A stretch of DNA of 23,021 bases from Collinsella sp. (GTDB lineage: Bacteria; Actinomycetota; Coriobacteriia; Coriobacteriales; Coriobacteriaceae): NCBI GenBank assembly GCA_019419555.1, contig DXZR01000034.1, positions 1-23,021 on the forward strand, written 5' to 3'. Positions within the stretch are counted from its first letter, which is position 1, and every line of letters starts with the position of its first letter. Shown in pieces: positions 13,614 through 21,113 of the stretch. A program made the position numbers and the translations under genes. The notes below the pieces were generated by a model that saw nothing but the letters and a program-made list of their open reading frames with translations, did no database searches and had not been told where the DNA came from.

Positions 13614-15409
13614 CAAATGACGAGCGCCGCTTTCGCCGAAAGAGTTTAGCCGCAGTGGGCATCGGCATCGTGGCCAGCGTTGCCCTACTGAGTCTGCTCT
13701 ATATGGTTGGCACGCATCGCTGCCTTGATAAAACGCTTGGGTTCGGCCAGGAAACCATGGTGTTTTTAAAAAATGCCTGCGAAAAATATGACCGATATGA
13801 ACAGGGAAGAAAAACCGAGGCGACGCACAATTTGGATGCGGCGCTCGAGTCGTTTGCGACGTTCTTGCCGCCTGATCGATTCGAAGTCAACGACGATCTG
13901 GTCGAGGAATATGTCCATACCGAGAGCCTTTCGGGAATGTTGGTCATGGACGCCGATGGTCATATGGTCGCCCATTACGATATCGACGGCCGCGATCCAC
14001 TCATGCTGTGGCGAGAGGAGCTGGCCTGTTCGTCGATCGCATCGATGTATCGAGGGTCCAAAGTTTCCTACTCGACCGCTGTCGAGCGCCGCGGTGTCGA
14101 CTTTGCCGTGAGTGCCGTTCCATACGGTGATGGGGTGGCGTTGGGGTATCGATCCCTTGCGGCTGAGCCCGCCGATGACTATTCATACACGATCGCCGAC
14201 GTCCTTGTGAACAACACGTTCCATCAGAGTCCAACAGTGCTTGTGATGCGCGATGCGCAAATCGTTTCTTCAAACGATTCGACCGTCGATATAACCCTTG
14301 CCCGGCTTCTCGCCGATAGCGGAATTGACTGGAAAGACGAGGGCGTAACACGTATCGAATATCGGGGGACCACCTTATATGCCGTGCGTGCGGCATATAA
14401 GGACTACCGCCTGTTTGCGCTATATCCCAAATCTGAGGTCATGTCTGACAGGATTTCATTTGTCGCCGTCGGCGTCTTGGTGTGCCTTGCGTTTTGGGTC
14501 GTGGTGCTGTTGGCTCGGAATATCGTTGACCACCGCAATTTGGTCGAAAAAGATAAACAGCTCGGCATTATCAATGCCATAAGCGCCATCTACGATTCGA
14601 CCTTCCTTTTGCATCTCGACACCCTCGAGATCGAGGGAATCAATATGTCGCCGGCGATAGCGAAGATATTTGCCGAGCACAACGAGGCATATGACTTTAT
14701 GGACACAGTCTGCCGGGATATCGTGAGCCCCGAAAGCCGCGAAGCGGTTGTGGGACTCGTAGATATAAGTACGCTTCGTGAACGTATGGAGGGCGTACCG
14801 TACTTGGCTGCCGAGGTGCGAGATTGTCGAGGCGCTTGGTACTCGCTACAGGTTGTCCCCCAGCATCGCGATGAGCAAGGCCGGCTGGAGTCGGTTGTCG
14901 TGGCGACGCACAACATATCGATGGTCAAGCATGCTGAGGAGCTGTCATACCAAGATAAACTGACGGGGCTTCGCAACCGCAACTATCTGGAATCGCGTGG
15001 AGATAGCCTGGTAAACGAGGACTTGCCAGTGAGCGTGATTATGGTGGACTGTAATTATCTCAAGCGGACCAACGACATCTATGGACACGAGATGGGGGAT
15101 GAACTGCTGCGACGGACGGCGTCCGTGCTGCGGCGGGTGGCTGGTGCGGATTACCTGCCGATGCGCGTTGGCGGCGACGAGTTTTTGCTGGTTTGCCCCC
15201 ATACTGACAACGAGTCTGCGCTCGGGCTGGAACAGGACCTTCGTCTCGGTCTTGCCGCGGTAAGCGATGAGACCCTGACGGTCAGCGCATCGATTGGCGT
15301 GGCGACCGTCGAGACGGCTGGAAATACGCTGGCCGATGTATATCGCGTCGCCGACCACAATATGTATCGTGAGAAGCGCATGGTCCACGTACGGGGTGCG
15401 GACTGCTAA
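13610..15409 (+). CDS. Membrane diguanylate cyclase with extracytoplasmic sensor, PAS-like and GGDEF domains
   Basis: 599 residues. TM1 is at about 12-35 and TM2 at about 281-305. Between them lies a roughly 245-residue extracytoplasmic region of the size and position of a Cache-type sensor. A PAS-like segment follows (about 318-440; FLLHLDTLEIEGINMSPA, RGAWYSLQVVPQ), then a GGDEF domain (about 441-595) with DKLTGLRNRNYLESR, an intact GGDEF at 521-525 and SASIGVATVE. The protein should make cyclic di-GMP from two GTP at the inner face of the membrane. The product-inhibition RxxD site normally just before GGDEF is not visible (AGADYLPMR instead). The gene overlaps the solute-binding protein gene by 4 nt, so the binding protein probably delivers ligand to the sensor domain. 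No effector or EAL phosphodiesterase is in the window. Confidence 0.93.
   Translation: MTNDERRFRRKSLAAVGIGIVASVALLSLLYMVGTHRCLDKTLGFGQETMVFLKNACEKYDRYEQGRKTEATHNLDAALESFATFLPPDRFEVNDDLVEEYVHTESLSGMLVMDADGHMVAHYDIDGRDPLMLWREELACSSIASMYRGSKVSYSTAVERRGVDFAVSAVPYGDGVALGYRSLAAEPADDYSYTIADVLVNNTFHQSPTVLVMRDAQIVSSNDSTVDITLARLLADSGIDWKDEGVTRIEYRGTTLYAVRAAYKDYRLFALYPKSEVMSDRISFVAVGVLVCLAFWVVVLLARNIVDHRNLVEKDKQLGIINAISAIYDSTFLLHLDTLEIEGINMSPAIAKIFAEHNEAYDFMDTVCRDIVSPESREAVVGLVDISTLRERMEGVPYLAAEVRDCRGAWYSLQVVPQHRDEQGRLESVVVATHNISMVKHAEELSYQDKLTGLRNRNYLESRGDSLVNEDLPVSVIMVDCNYLKRTNDIYGHEMGDELLRRTASVLRRVAGADYLPMRVGGDEFLLVCPHTDNESALGLEQDLRLGLAAVSDETLTVSASIGVATVETAGNTLADVYRVADHNMYREKRMVHVRGADC
14373..14402 (+). 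repeat. Perfect 12-bp inverted repeat inside the diguanylate cyclase gene
   Basis: CCTTATATGCCG (14373-14384) and its exact complement CGGCATATAAGG (14391-14402) flank TGCGTG. The repeat lies in the part encoding the end of the extracytoplasmic domain, about 50 nt before TM2. Confidence 0.85.
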
Positions 15410-15507
15410 TCTTGCCCCCACCAGTCCAAGCATCGTAGGATGTTGAATCGGTGCTTGCGATAATAAGTCGGTCCAGGCGGGGATAATAGACGTCTGAAAT
15501 TTCTTTC

Positions 15508-15525
15508 TGAGAGGGGATCTCAATG
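15508..15525 (+). promoter_or_regulatory. Hairpin presenting the ribosome binding site of the TSCPD gene in its loop
   Basis: TGAGA (15508-15512) and TCTCA (15518-15522) form a perfect 5-bp stem around GGGGA, which is the Shine-Dalgarno core. The ATG follows directly at 15523. The layout is visible; an effect on translation is inferred. Confidence 0.45.
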
Positions 15526-15786
15526 ATTAGTTTTGACTACAAGCCTCAGGGTGTATGCTCTCGCAATATTCACCTCAATCTCTCTGACGATGGCAGCAAG
15601 GTGCTGGGCGTCGAGTTTACTGGCGGCTGCGATGGCAACCTCAAGGCCATCTCCAGGCTGGTCGAGGGCGCTCCCGCCGATCGCGTAATCGAGGTTCTCG
15701 CCGGTAATACCTGCGGTATGAAAAAGACCTCTTGCGCCGATCAGCTTACGCGCGCTATCGAGGCCGCTCGCGCAGAGATCGCCTAA
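15523..15786 (+). CDS. Small TSCPD-domain protein
   Basis: 87 residues. The pattern is that of the stand-alone TSCPD family: VCSRNIHLNLSDDG near the start, VEFTGGCDGNLKAIS in the middle, and NTCGMKKTSCADQLTRAIE near the end. The cysteines (about C12, C35, C65 and C71) suggest metal binding, as in the TSCPD region at the C-terminus of some B12-dependent ribonucleotide reductases. The biochemical role of the short proteins is not established. A candidate -10 (GATAAT, 15482-15487) lies upstream without a clear -35. The stop codon shares one base with the start of the next gene (TAATG), so the two are likely translated in series. Confidence 0.88.
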   Translation: MISFDYKPQGVCSRNIHLNLSDDGSKVLGVEFTGGCDGNLKAISRLVEGAPADRVIEVLAGNTCGMKKTSCADQLTRAIEAARAEIA

Positions 15787-16997
15787 TGAGCATCGCTGAT
15801 CGCTTTAAGAATGGAATAACGCGTCGAGGTTTTGTGCTGGGTGGCGCCGCTACCGGTGCTGCTGCCGTACTGGCCGGTTGCTCGAAAAAAACGGGCACGA
15901 GTGATGACGCCGCTGGCGAGCCGCAGGTTATCAAGGACGATTCGAAGATTGTCTCGATCACTGATGAGTACGAAGCTGTCGATATCGATCTTGAGCCCGC
16001 GGCCTCGTGGACGCTGCCGCTGGGCACGCTGCTGTACTACTGCGATGGCGACTACGCTGCCGCGATGATGGCGCCTGCTTCTGCCCTGCATGCCAATACG
16101 CTTGGTGTGCTCAACCTGGGCGATGGCTCGCTTACCACACTTATCGAGGATCCCATTGAGGGAACCGGTTATGCGTTTTACGACGTTCGCGCGGGTGATG
16201 GCGTGTTCGCATGGGTCGAGATGAACTTTGCCAATGCGTCTTGGAAACTCTATGCGCAAAACCTTGCAGGCTCCTCCCTTACCGGCAACGCTGTCGAGCT
16301 CGACCGCGGCGGCGAAAACTACGATCCGCCGCTCTTCACAGCGTATGGGTCGTCGGTCATCTGGTATAAGATGCCTTCGTCCGGCGGCACCAAGACGAGT
16401 AACGATTCGTACTGTTACCGTCAGGCGCCCAGCGAGTCCAAGCCTGAGACTATTTGGAAGTCAACGGGCCGCTTCGCATCCGCCCCGCGTGTGAGCGACG
16501 GCATCCTGACCATCTCGCCCCGCGTGCACAATGATGAGGGCGTCTATTACGGTATGACGGCGATCGACCTGACTGACGGCAACAACACGAAGCGAGCTCA
16601 GCTGGTGCTTCCTTCGTCGGTTTCGCCTTTCGAGGCCGTGTATATGGGAGACACCTTCGTGTTCTCCATTGAGGCGACGTATAGCGGTGTGGGCAGCCTG
16701 GGCAATATGGGCACCTATATCGGTAACGAGGGCGGGCCGTACCTCTTCCTTTCGCGTGAGCCGCTCGCGTGCGCTGCGGGAAGGAAAAATAAATACCTGG
16801 TTAAAGTTCAGGCGTCGCATTTTTTGATTGACACTTCGGCCAAGACCTACGGCTCGCTTCTGTCGCCCGACCGAGCCTTGGAGTATGGCGATTATCCTGC
16901 TACGGCGGGTAAATCGAGCTCGTTCTTAACGTACGCAACGGTGCGTAACAGCCAGGGAATTCCCGAGACGGTTACCGCTCGCTTGTTCTCTCTTTAG
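15786..16997 (+). CDS. Predicted Tat-exported lipoprotein, propeller-like, unknown function
   Basis: 403 residues from the ATG at 15786, which overlaps the upstream stop codon; the open frame reaching back to 15732 only re-reads the TSCPD gene. The N-terminus has a twin-arginine motif (ITRRGFVL, about residues 10-17), a hydrophobic alanine/glycine-rich stretch and the lipobox LAGC with the cysteine near residue 32. It should therefore be exported folded and lipid-anchored outside the membrane. The mature part has repeated strand-turn patterns such as LLYYCDGDYAA, GVFAWVEMNF and SSVIWYKMPSSGGTK. These recall TolB/beta-propeller repeats, but I cannot count blades reliably. No catalytic motif is recognised. 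A hairpin without a U-tract follows about 60 nt downstream. Confidence 0.8.
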   Translation: MSIADRFKNGITRRGFVLGGAATGAAAVLAGCSKKTGTSDDAAGEPQVIKDDSKIVSITDEYEAVDIDLEPAASWTLPLGTLLYYCDGDYAAAMMAPASALHANTLGVLNLGDGSLTTLIEDPIEGTGYAFYDVRAGDGVFAWVEMNFANASWKLYAQNLAGSSLTGNAVELDRGGENYDPPLFTAYGSSVIWYKMPSSGGTKTSNDSYCYRQAPSESKPETIWKSTGRFASAPRVSDGILTISPRVHNDEGVYYGMTAIDLTDGNNTKRAQLVLPSSVSPFEAVYMGDTFVFSIEATYSGVGSLGNMGTYIGNEGGPYLFLSREPLACAAGRKNKYLVKVQASHFLIDTSAKTYGSLLSPDRALEYGDYPATAGKSSSFLTYATVRNSQGIPETVTARLFSL

Positions 16998-17056
16998 TCT
17001 CCGAGGGGTTAAAAAGGCGTCGACAGGGGAATAAGCGCGTTGTGACTATGAGTACC

Positions 17057-17095
17057 GCCCGCCGAGCTATCGCACCCATGCGATGCCCGGTGGGC
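17057..17095 (+). other. Intergenic stem-loop before the response regulator gene
   Basis: GCCCGCCG (17057-17064) pairs with CGGTGGGC (17088-17095) with one G-T wobble. Within it, ATCGCA (17069-17074) pairs with TGCGAT (17079-17084) around CCCA. No T-run follows, so it is not a classical terminator. TAAAAT at 17106-17111 just downstream may be the -10 of the two-component operon. Confidence 0.5.
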
Positions 17096-17150
17096 TCAGG
17101 TGCGTTAAAATGAGCTTGTTCTTAGCTAATTGAGACAGGGGGGCCGTGTT

Positions 17151-17873
17151 ATGGCTTCAGATGCAAAAAAGATTCTGCTGGTCGAGGACGAGAAGGCAAT
17201 CCGTGACGCTGTCGCTGCCTATCTCGAGCGCGAGGGCTATTGGGTCGTGGGCGTGGGCGACGGCCAGTCCGCTATCGAGGAGTTCGAGAAGCATCAGTTC
17301 GACCTGGTCGTGCTCGACCTCATGCTCCCCAAGATTCCCGGCGAGCGCGTTTGCCGCACCATTCGCGACACCTCGGATGTTCCCATCATTATGCTGACGG
17401 CCAAGGGCGAGATCGAGGACCGTATTATCGGTCTCGAGCTCGGTGCCGACGACTACCTGATCAAGCCGTTCTCGCCGCGCGAGCTTGTCGCGCGCGTGCG
17501 CGCCTTGTTCCGCCGTGCCCACCAGGCCGATGAGCCGGCCGTCGAGGTGCTCGACTTTGGCGATCTGGTCATTGACATCTCGGGCCACAAGATTTTGGTC
17601 GAGGGCAAGGAAGTCGACCTGACGGCTTCCGAGTTCAAGCTGCTCACCACGCTTGCCCGTCACCCCGGCCGCGTCTACAACCGCATGGAGCTGGTCGAGA
17701 AGGTGCTCGGCTACGACTTTGAGGGTTACGAGCGCACCATCGACAGCCACGTGAAGAACCTTCGCGCCAAGCTGGGCGACGACCCCAAGAAGCCCAAGTG
17801 GCTCTACACCGTCCACGGTGTCGGCTATCGCTTCGAGGCTCCGACCAAGACCGATAAGTCGGACGAGAAATAA
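17151..17873 (+). CDS. OmpR/PhoB-family response regulator
   Basis: 240 residues. The ATG at 17151 is chosen because a run of G (AGGGGGG) stands 7 nt before it; the frame could start at a TTG at 17130. The receiver domain (about 5-120) has the acidic pocket E12/D13, phospho-acceptor D56 in VVLDLMLPK, T83 and K105 in IKPFSP. The C-terminal winged-helix domain (about 138-232) has LTASEFKLLTTLARHPG, RTIDSHVKNLRAKLG and YTVHGVGYRF. It is the DNA-binding partner of the histidine kinase encoded 12 nt downstream in the same operon. Target genes are not apparent; no clear tandem operator was found nearby. Confidence 0.96.
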   Translation: MASDAKKILLVEDEKAIRDAVAAYLEREGYWVVGVGDGQSAIEEFEKHQFDLVVLDLMLPKIPGERVCRTIRDTSDVPIIMLTAKGEIEDRIIGLELGADDYLIKPFSPRELVARVRALFRRAHQADEPAVEVLDFGDLVIDISGHKILVEGKEVDLTASEFKLLTTLARHPGRVYNRMELVEKVLGYDFEGYERTIDSHVKNLRAKLGDDPKKPKWLYTVHGVGYRFEAPTKTDKSDEK

Positions 17874-17885
17874 AGGAAATCACAT

Positions 17886-19451
17886 ATGACACCTGCGCGC
17901 TTTGAAATCGGGCAAAAGCATAAGCAGGAGAACGAGGCGGGTTCCAAGGCTAGTTGGAACACGCCTCGTTCCGATTCACGGCCAACGATGAGCTATCCCT
18001 CGCGCATGGCCCTGGCTTTTGCCCTGACATCGCTCATGACGGTATTGGTGTTGGTGGGCGTAGTCTCCGTTGTATGGGGCACGGTTTTTACGGATTACAC
18101 GCGCTCCAATATTGTCGAAATCGCCAATTCCGCTGCCGAAAAGTTGGCAACGTCATATGAGGAAAACGGTTCTTGGACTGCGGGGGAGCTGCGTACGGTC
18201 GCGACATCGAGTTTGGTGTCCGACGATCTTGGTATGCAGGTCGTCAATAAAAAGGGCGTCATCGTCTACGACGACTCGTGGCCCTCGGCAAGCGCTACTG
18301 CCGATGTGCGCGAAAATCAGGCGACGACCGACGATGCGAGCGGAAAGAGGGCATCGCACAGCCCAGTCTCGTCTGCTCCCACCGATTCCAATAGCGTTGC
18401 CAACGTTGAGATCGTGACGTCCTCCGGCGAGCACGTGGGTCAGGTCAAATTGTGGGCGGTTGGCTCCGATGCCCTGCTCACCAGGGCAGACTCGGCATTC
18501 AGAGAGAAGACCTTTAACGCCATGGCCCTTGCCGCGGTTGTGGCCGTCTGCATCTCGGTCGTTATCGGAGCGCTCATGTCGCGCATGCTCACCAAGCCGA
18601 TTCATCGTATTACCAGCACCGCCAAGCAGATTCGCGATGGAGACCTGTCCGCTCGTACGGGCTTGCGCGGCGATGATGAGATCGATCAGCTGGGAGAGAC
18701 CTTCGACGAGATGGCCACCTCACTCGAGAAGGACATGAAGCACGAGAAGCGCCTGACCTCTGATGTTGCCCACGAGCTGCGCACGCCGCTCATGGCCATG
18801 CTTGCAACGGTCGAGGCCATGCAAGACGGTGTGTATCCCACCGATGACGAACACCTGGAAACGGTCGCATCCGAGACGCGTCGTCTGGCCCGTCTGGTGC
18901 AGCAGATGCTCGACCTGTCGCGCATGGAAAACAGTACCGCGCCACTCAACCTGGAGCCGGTGGATATGGTGCCGTTTGTGCGTTCGATTGTGAATGGCCA
19001 GGAGCGCTTGTTTGCCGACCGTGACTTGCGTTTGCGCTTTGCAGATGAGACGCAGGGCCACGATGACGTTGTCGAGGCGGATCCCGACATGATCACGCAA
19101 TGCGTTATCAACCTCTTGAGTAACGCCATGCGCTATACCCCCGAGGGCGGATGGGTCGTGGTGTCGGTGCTCAGTGACCGTAAACACGTCGATATTGCGG
19201 TCTCGGACACGGGCATTGGAATCGCCAAGGAAGACCTGTCGCGCATCTTCGGTCGTTTTTGGCGTGCCGACGCCAGTCGCGCCCGCGAGGCGGGTGGCCT
19301 GGGCGTGGGCCTCGCCGTGACCAAGCAGATTGTCGAGCGCCACCATGGCTATATATCCGTGGAGTCGGAGCTTGGAAAGGGTACAACTTTTACGATTCAT
19401 CTGCCACGCGAGCACACGGCGGACGCGGCATCTACTACAATGGAGCACTAG
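17886..19451 (+). CDS. Sensor histidine kinase (HAMP-HisKA-HATPase)
   Basis: 521 residues. AAAGGAAA precedes the ATG by about 7-9 nt; a later ATG (residue 35) lacks a ribosome binding site. The order is: a polar N-terminal tail (1-40), TM1 (about 41-67), a Ser/Thr/Ala-rich extracytoplasmic region (about 68-208), TM2 (about 211-233), HAMP (about 234-287), HisKA with H296 in VAHELRTPLMAM, and a HATPase domain with NLLSNAMRYTPEGG (N box), DTGIGI (G1), FGRFWRAD (F box) and GLGVGLA (G2). All boxes are intact, so it should autophosphorylate and signal to the adjacent regulator. The short extracytoplasmic domain with low-complexity stretches gives no hint of the stimulus. Confidence 0.96.
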   Translation: MTPARFEIGQKHKQENEAGSKASWNTPRSDSRPTMSYPSRMALAFALTSLMTVLVLVGVVSVVWGTVFTDYTRSNIVEIANSAAEKLATSYEENGSWTAGELRTVATSSLVSDDLGMQVVNKKGVIVYDDSWPSASATADVRENQATTDDASGKRASHSPVSSAPTDSNSVANVEIVTSSGEHVGQVKLWAVGSDALLTRADSAFREKTFNAMALAAVVAVCISVVIGALMSRMLTKPIHRITSTAKQIRDGDLSARTGLRGDDEIDQLGETFDEMATSLEKDMKHEKRLTSDVAHELRTPLMAMLATVEAMQDGVYPTDDEHLETVASETRRLARLVQQMLDLSRMENSTAPLNLEPVDMVPFVRSIVNGQERLFADRDLRLRFADETQGHDDVVEADPDMITQCVINLLSNAMRYTPEGGWVVVSVLSDRKHVDIAVSDTGIGIAKEDLSRIFGRFWRADASRAREAGGLGVGLAVTKQIVERHHGYISVESELGKGTTFTIHLPREHTADAASTTMEH

Positions 19452-19560
19452 CTTTTCGCTACTCGGTGAAGGAGGGGTTTCGTCCCTGCCGCTCCGAGTT
19501 TGCGAAAACGTGCGGGGGAGAACCCGCATTACTGTCGTATTTAGGTAAGGAGTGACTCAC

Positions 19561-20448
19561 GTGACAACGATGGAGCGTCGTCCGGATTCCCGTGGCAAGG
19601 TTCGTGATATCTATGATGCCGGTGAAAACCTGCTGATGGTCGCCACCGACCGCATTTCTGCGTTCGACTTTATTCTCCCCGACGAGATTCCGTTTAAGGG
19701 AGAGGTGCTCAACCGCATCTCGGCATTCTGGTTCGATAAGTTTGCCGACATCGTTCCCAATCACCTCGTCTCCATCGACCCGGCGGATTTCCCCGAGGAG
19801 TTTGCCGAGTATCGTGACTACCTCGCAGGCCGCGCCATGCTGGTCAAGAAGGCCCAGACGATTCCTATCGAGTGCATCGTCCGCGGCTATCTGACCGGTT
19901 CGGGCAAGAAGACCTATGACGAGAACGGCACCGTCTGCGGCATTCAGCTGCCCGAGGGTCTGACCGAGGCCTCCAAGCTTCCCGAGCCGCTGTTCACGCC
20001 GTCCACGAAGGCCGAGATCGGCGACCACGACGAGAACATTTCGTTCGAGCGTTGCTGCGAGATCGTGGGTGAGGATATCGCCACGCAGATTCGCGACCTG
20101 TCCCTCAAGATTTACAAGGCCGCTGCCGAGTATGCCGCGACTCGAGGCATCATCATCGCCGACACCAAGTTCGAGTTCGGTGTCATCGATGGCAAGGTTA
20201 CGCTGATCGACGAGTGCCTAACGCCCGACTCCAGCCGTTTCTGGCCCGCCGCCAGCTACGAGGAGGGCAAGATTCAGCCTAGCTACGACAAACAATTCGT
20301 CCGCAATTGGCTCAAAGCCAACTGGGATATGACGGGGGAGACCCCGCACCTGCCCGCCGAGGTCATCGATGGCACGTCCGAGCGCTATCGCGAGGCCTTC
20401 CAGATCATCACGGGCTCCCAGTTCACAAGCATGAAGGAGAACGCATAA
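19561..20448 (+). CDS. purC: Phosphoribosylaminoimidazole-succinocarboxamide (SAICAR) synthase
   Basis: 295 residues from the GTG at 19561, 8 nt after AAGGAG (19547-19552). The open frame reaches a GTG at 19552, but that overlaps the ribosome binding site. Family motifs: GKVRDIYD, DRISAFDFILPDEIPFKG, IECIVRGYLTGSG, DTKFEFGV and IDECLTPDSSRFWP. Its length matches the longer (about 300-residue, yeast-like) form rather than the roughly 235-residue form of many bacteria. It joins CAIR and aspartate with ATP to give SAICAR, the substrate of PurB. The 109-nt gap after the kinase gene holds a small hairpin (TGCGGG/CCCGCA, 19511-19528) without a U-tract. A separate promoter is possible but not identified. 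Confidence 0.97.
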   Translation: MTTMERRPDSRGKVRDIYDAGENLLMVATDRISAFDFILPDEIPFKGEVLNRISAFWFDKFADIVPNHLVSIDPADFPEEFAEYRDYLAGRAMLVKKAQTIPIECIVRGYLTGSGKKTYDENGTVCGIQLPEGLTEASKLPEPLFTPSTKAEIGDHDENISFERCCEIVGEDIATQIRDLSLKIYKAAAEYAATRGIIIADTKFEFGVIDGKVTLIDECLTPDSSRFWPAASYEEGKIQPSYDKQFVRNWLKANWDMTGETPHLPAEVIDGTSERYREAFQIITGSQFTSMKENA

Positions 20449-21024
20449 GTGAGTACCCGTAGCGCCACGAACAAGCGCACGCAATCCCACGAAGTTGCCG
20501 GGGTTGCGCGCAAGTCCGCCGCATCTGCTAAGCCCGCTCGCCAGGCAGCGAGCTCCGTTCGCGTCGTGCCGGCTTCGTCTAAGGCACGCCGCAAAGAGCT
20601 CGAGAAGGGTGAAAACCTGGAAGGCCTTTCCAAGGAGGAGAAGCGCGCCCGCAAGGCCAAGCAGCGTGCTCGCGAGGATCGTATCTATACGGTGTCGAAT
20701 ATCCTCCTTAAGCAGGATGAGGACTACACCAAGCGCCGCCGTATCTGGTGGGCCGTGCTCGCCATCGGCATGGTACTCGTCGTGGCAATTTGGGCTTCGC
20801 TCTACTTCGCTCCCGGCGGCACGGTGTCCAGTCCCGTCCAGATGGTCGGCATCGTTTTGTCCTATGTCATCATTCTGGGTGACTTTATCTACGACTTCGT
20901 TCGTATTCGTCCCCTGCGCAACATGTACCGCACGCAGGCTGAGGGCATGTCCGAGAACAAGCTCAACGCTCTTATCGAGCGCGCGGCTGCCGAGGAGGAC
21001 AAGAAGGACTCCAAGAAGAAGTAG
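20449..21024 (+). CDS. Small two-helix membrane protein with basic cytoplasmic domain, unknown function
   Basis: 191 residues with a GTG start directly after the purC stop codon. The GAAGGAG about 9 nt upstream lies in the end of purC, so the two are co-transcribed. The first roughly 95 residues are highly basic and polar (KRTQSHEVAG, KARRKELEKG, EEKRARKAKQRARED) and probably helical or disordered in the cytoplasm. TM1 is at about 98-120 (WWAVLAIGMVLVVAIWASLYF) and TM2 at about 126-148. The tail is charged and ends in KKDSKKK. I recognise no enzyme motif. Co-location with purC need not imply a purine role. A terminator follows 30 nt downstream. Confidence 0.82.
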   Translation: MSTRSATNKRTQSHEVAGVARKSAASAKPARQAASSVRVVPASSKARRKELEKGENLEGLSKEEKRARKAKQRAREDRIYTVSNILLKQDEDYTKRRRIWWAVLAIGMVLVVAIWASLYFAPGGTVSSPVQMVGIVLSYVIILGDFIYDFVRIRPLRNMYRTQAEGMSENKLNALIERAAAEEDKKDSKKK

Positions 21025-21054
21025 CGTTTGTATTCATACATATCGCTAAGATAT

Positions 21055-21085
21055 AAGGCGCGTCGTTTTAGCGGCGCGCCTTTTT
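21055..21085 (+). terminator. Rho-independent terminator of the purC operon
   Basis: AAGGCGCGTCG (21055-21065) pairs with the complementary arm ending at 21082, with one T-G wobble, around a T-rich loop. It is followed by a run of T to 21085. Confidence 0.92.
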
Positions 21086-21113
21086 ACTGTTCTATAGATA
21101 GATGGAGTGGCAC

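Noticed and set aside
19452..19560. Possible purine riboswitch or PurR operator before purC
   Set aside because: GTTTGCGAAAACGTG faintly recalls a PUR box, but it does not match well and is not repeated before purB; no riboswitch core can be drawn, only one small hairpin.
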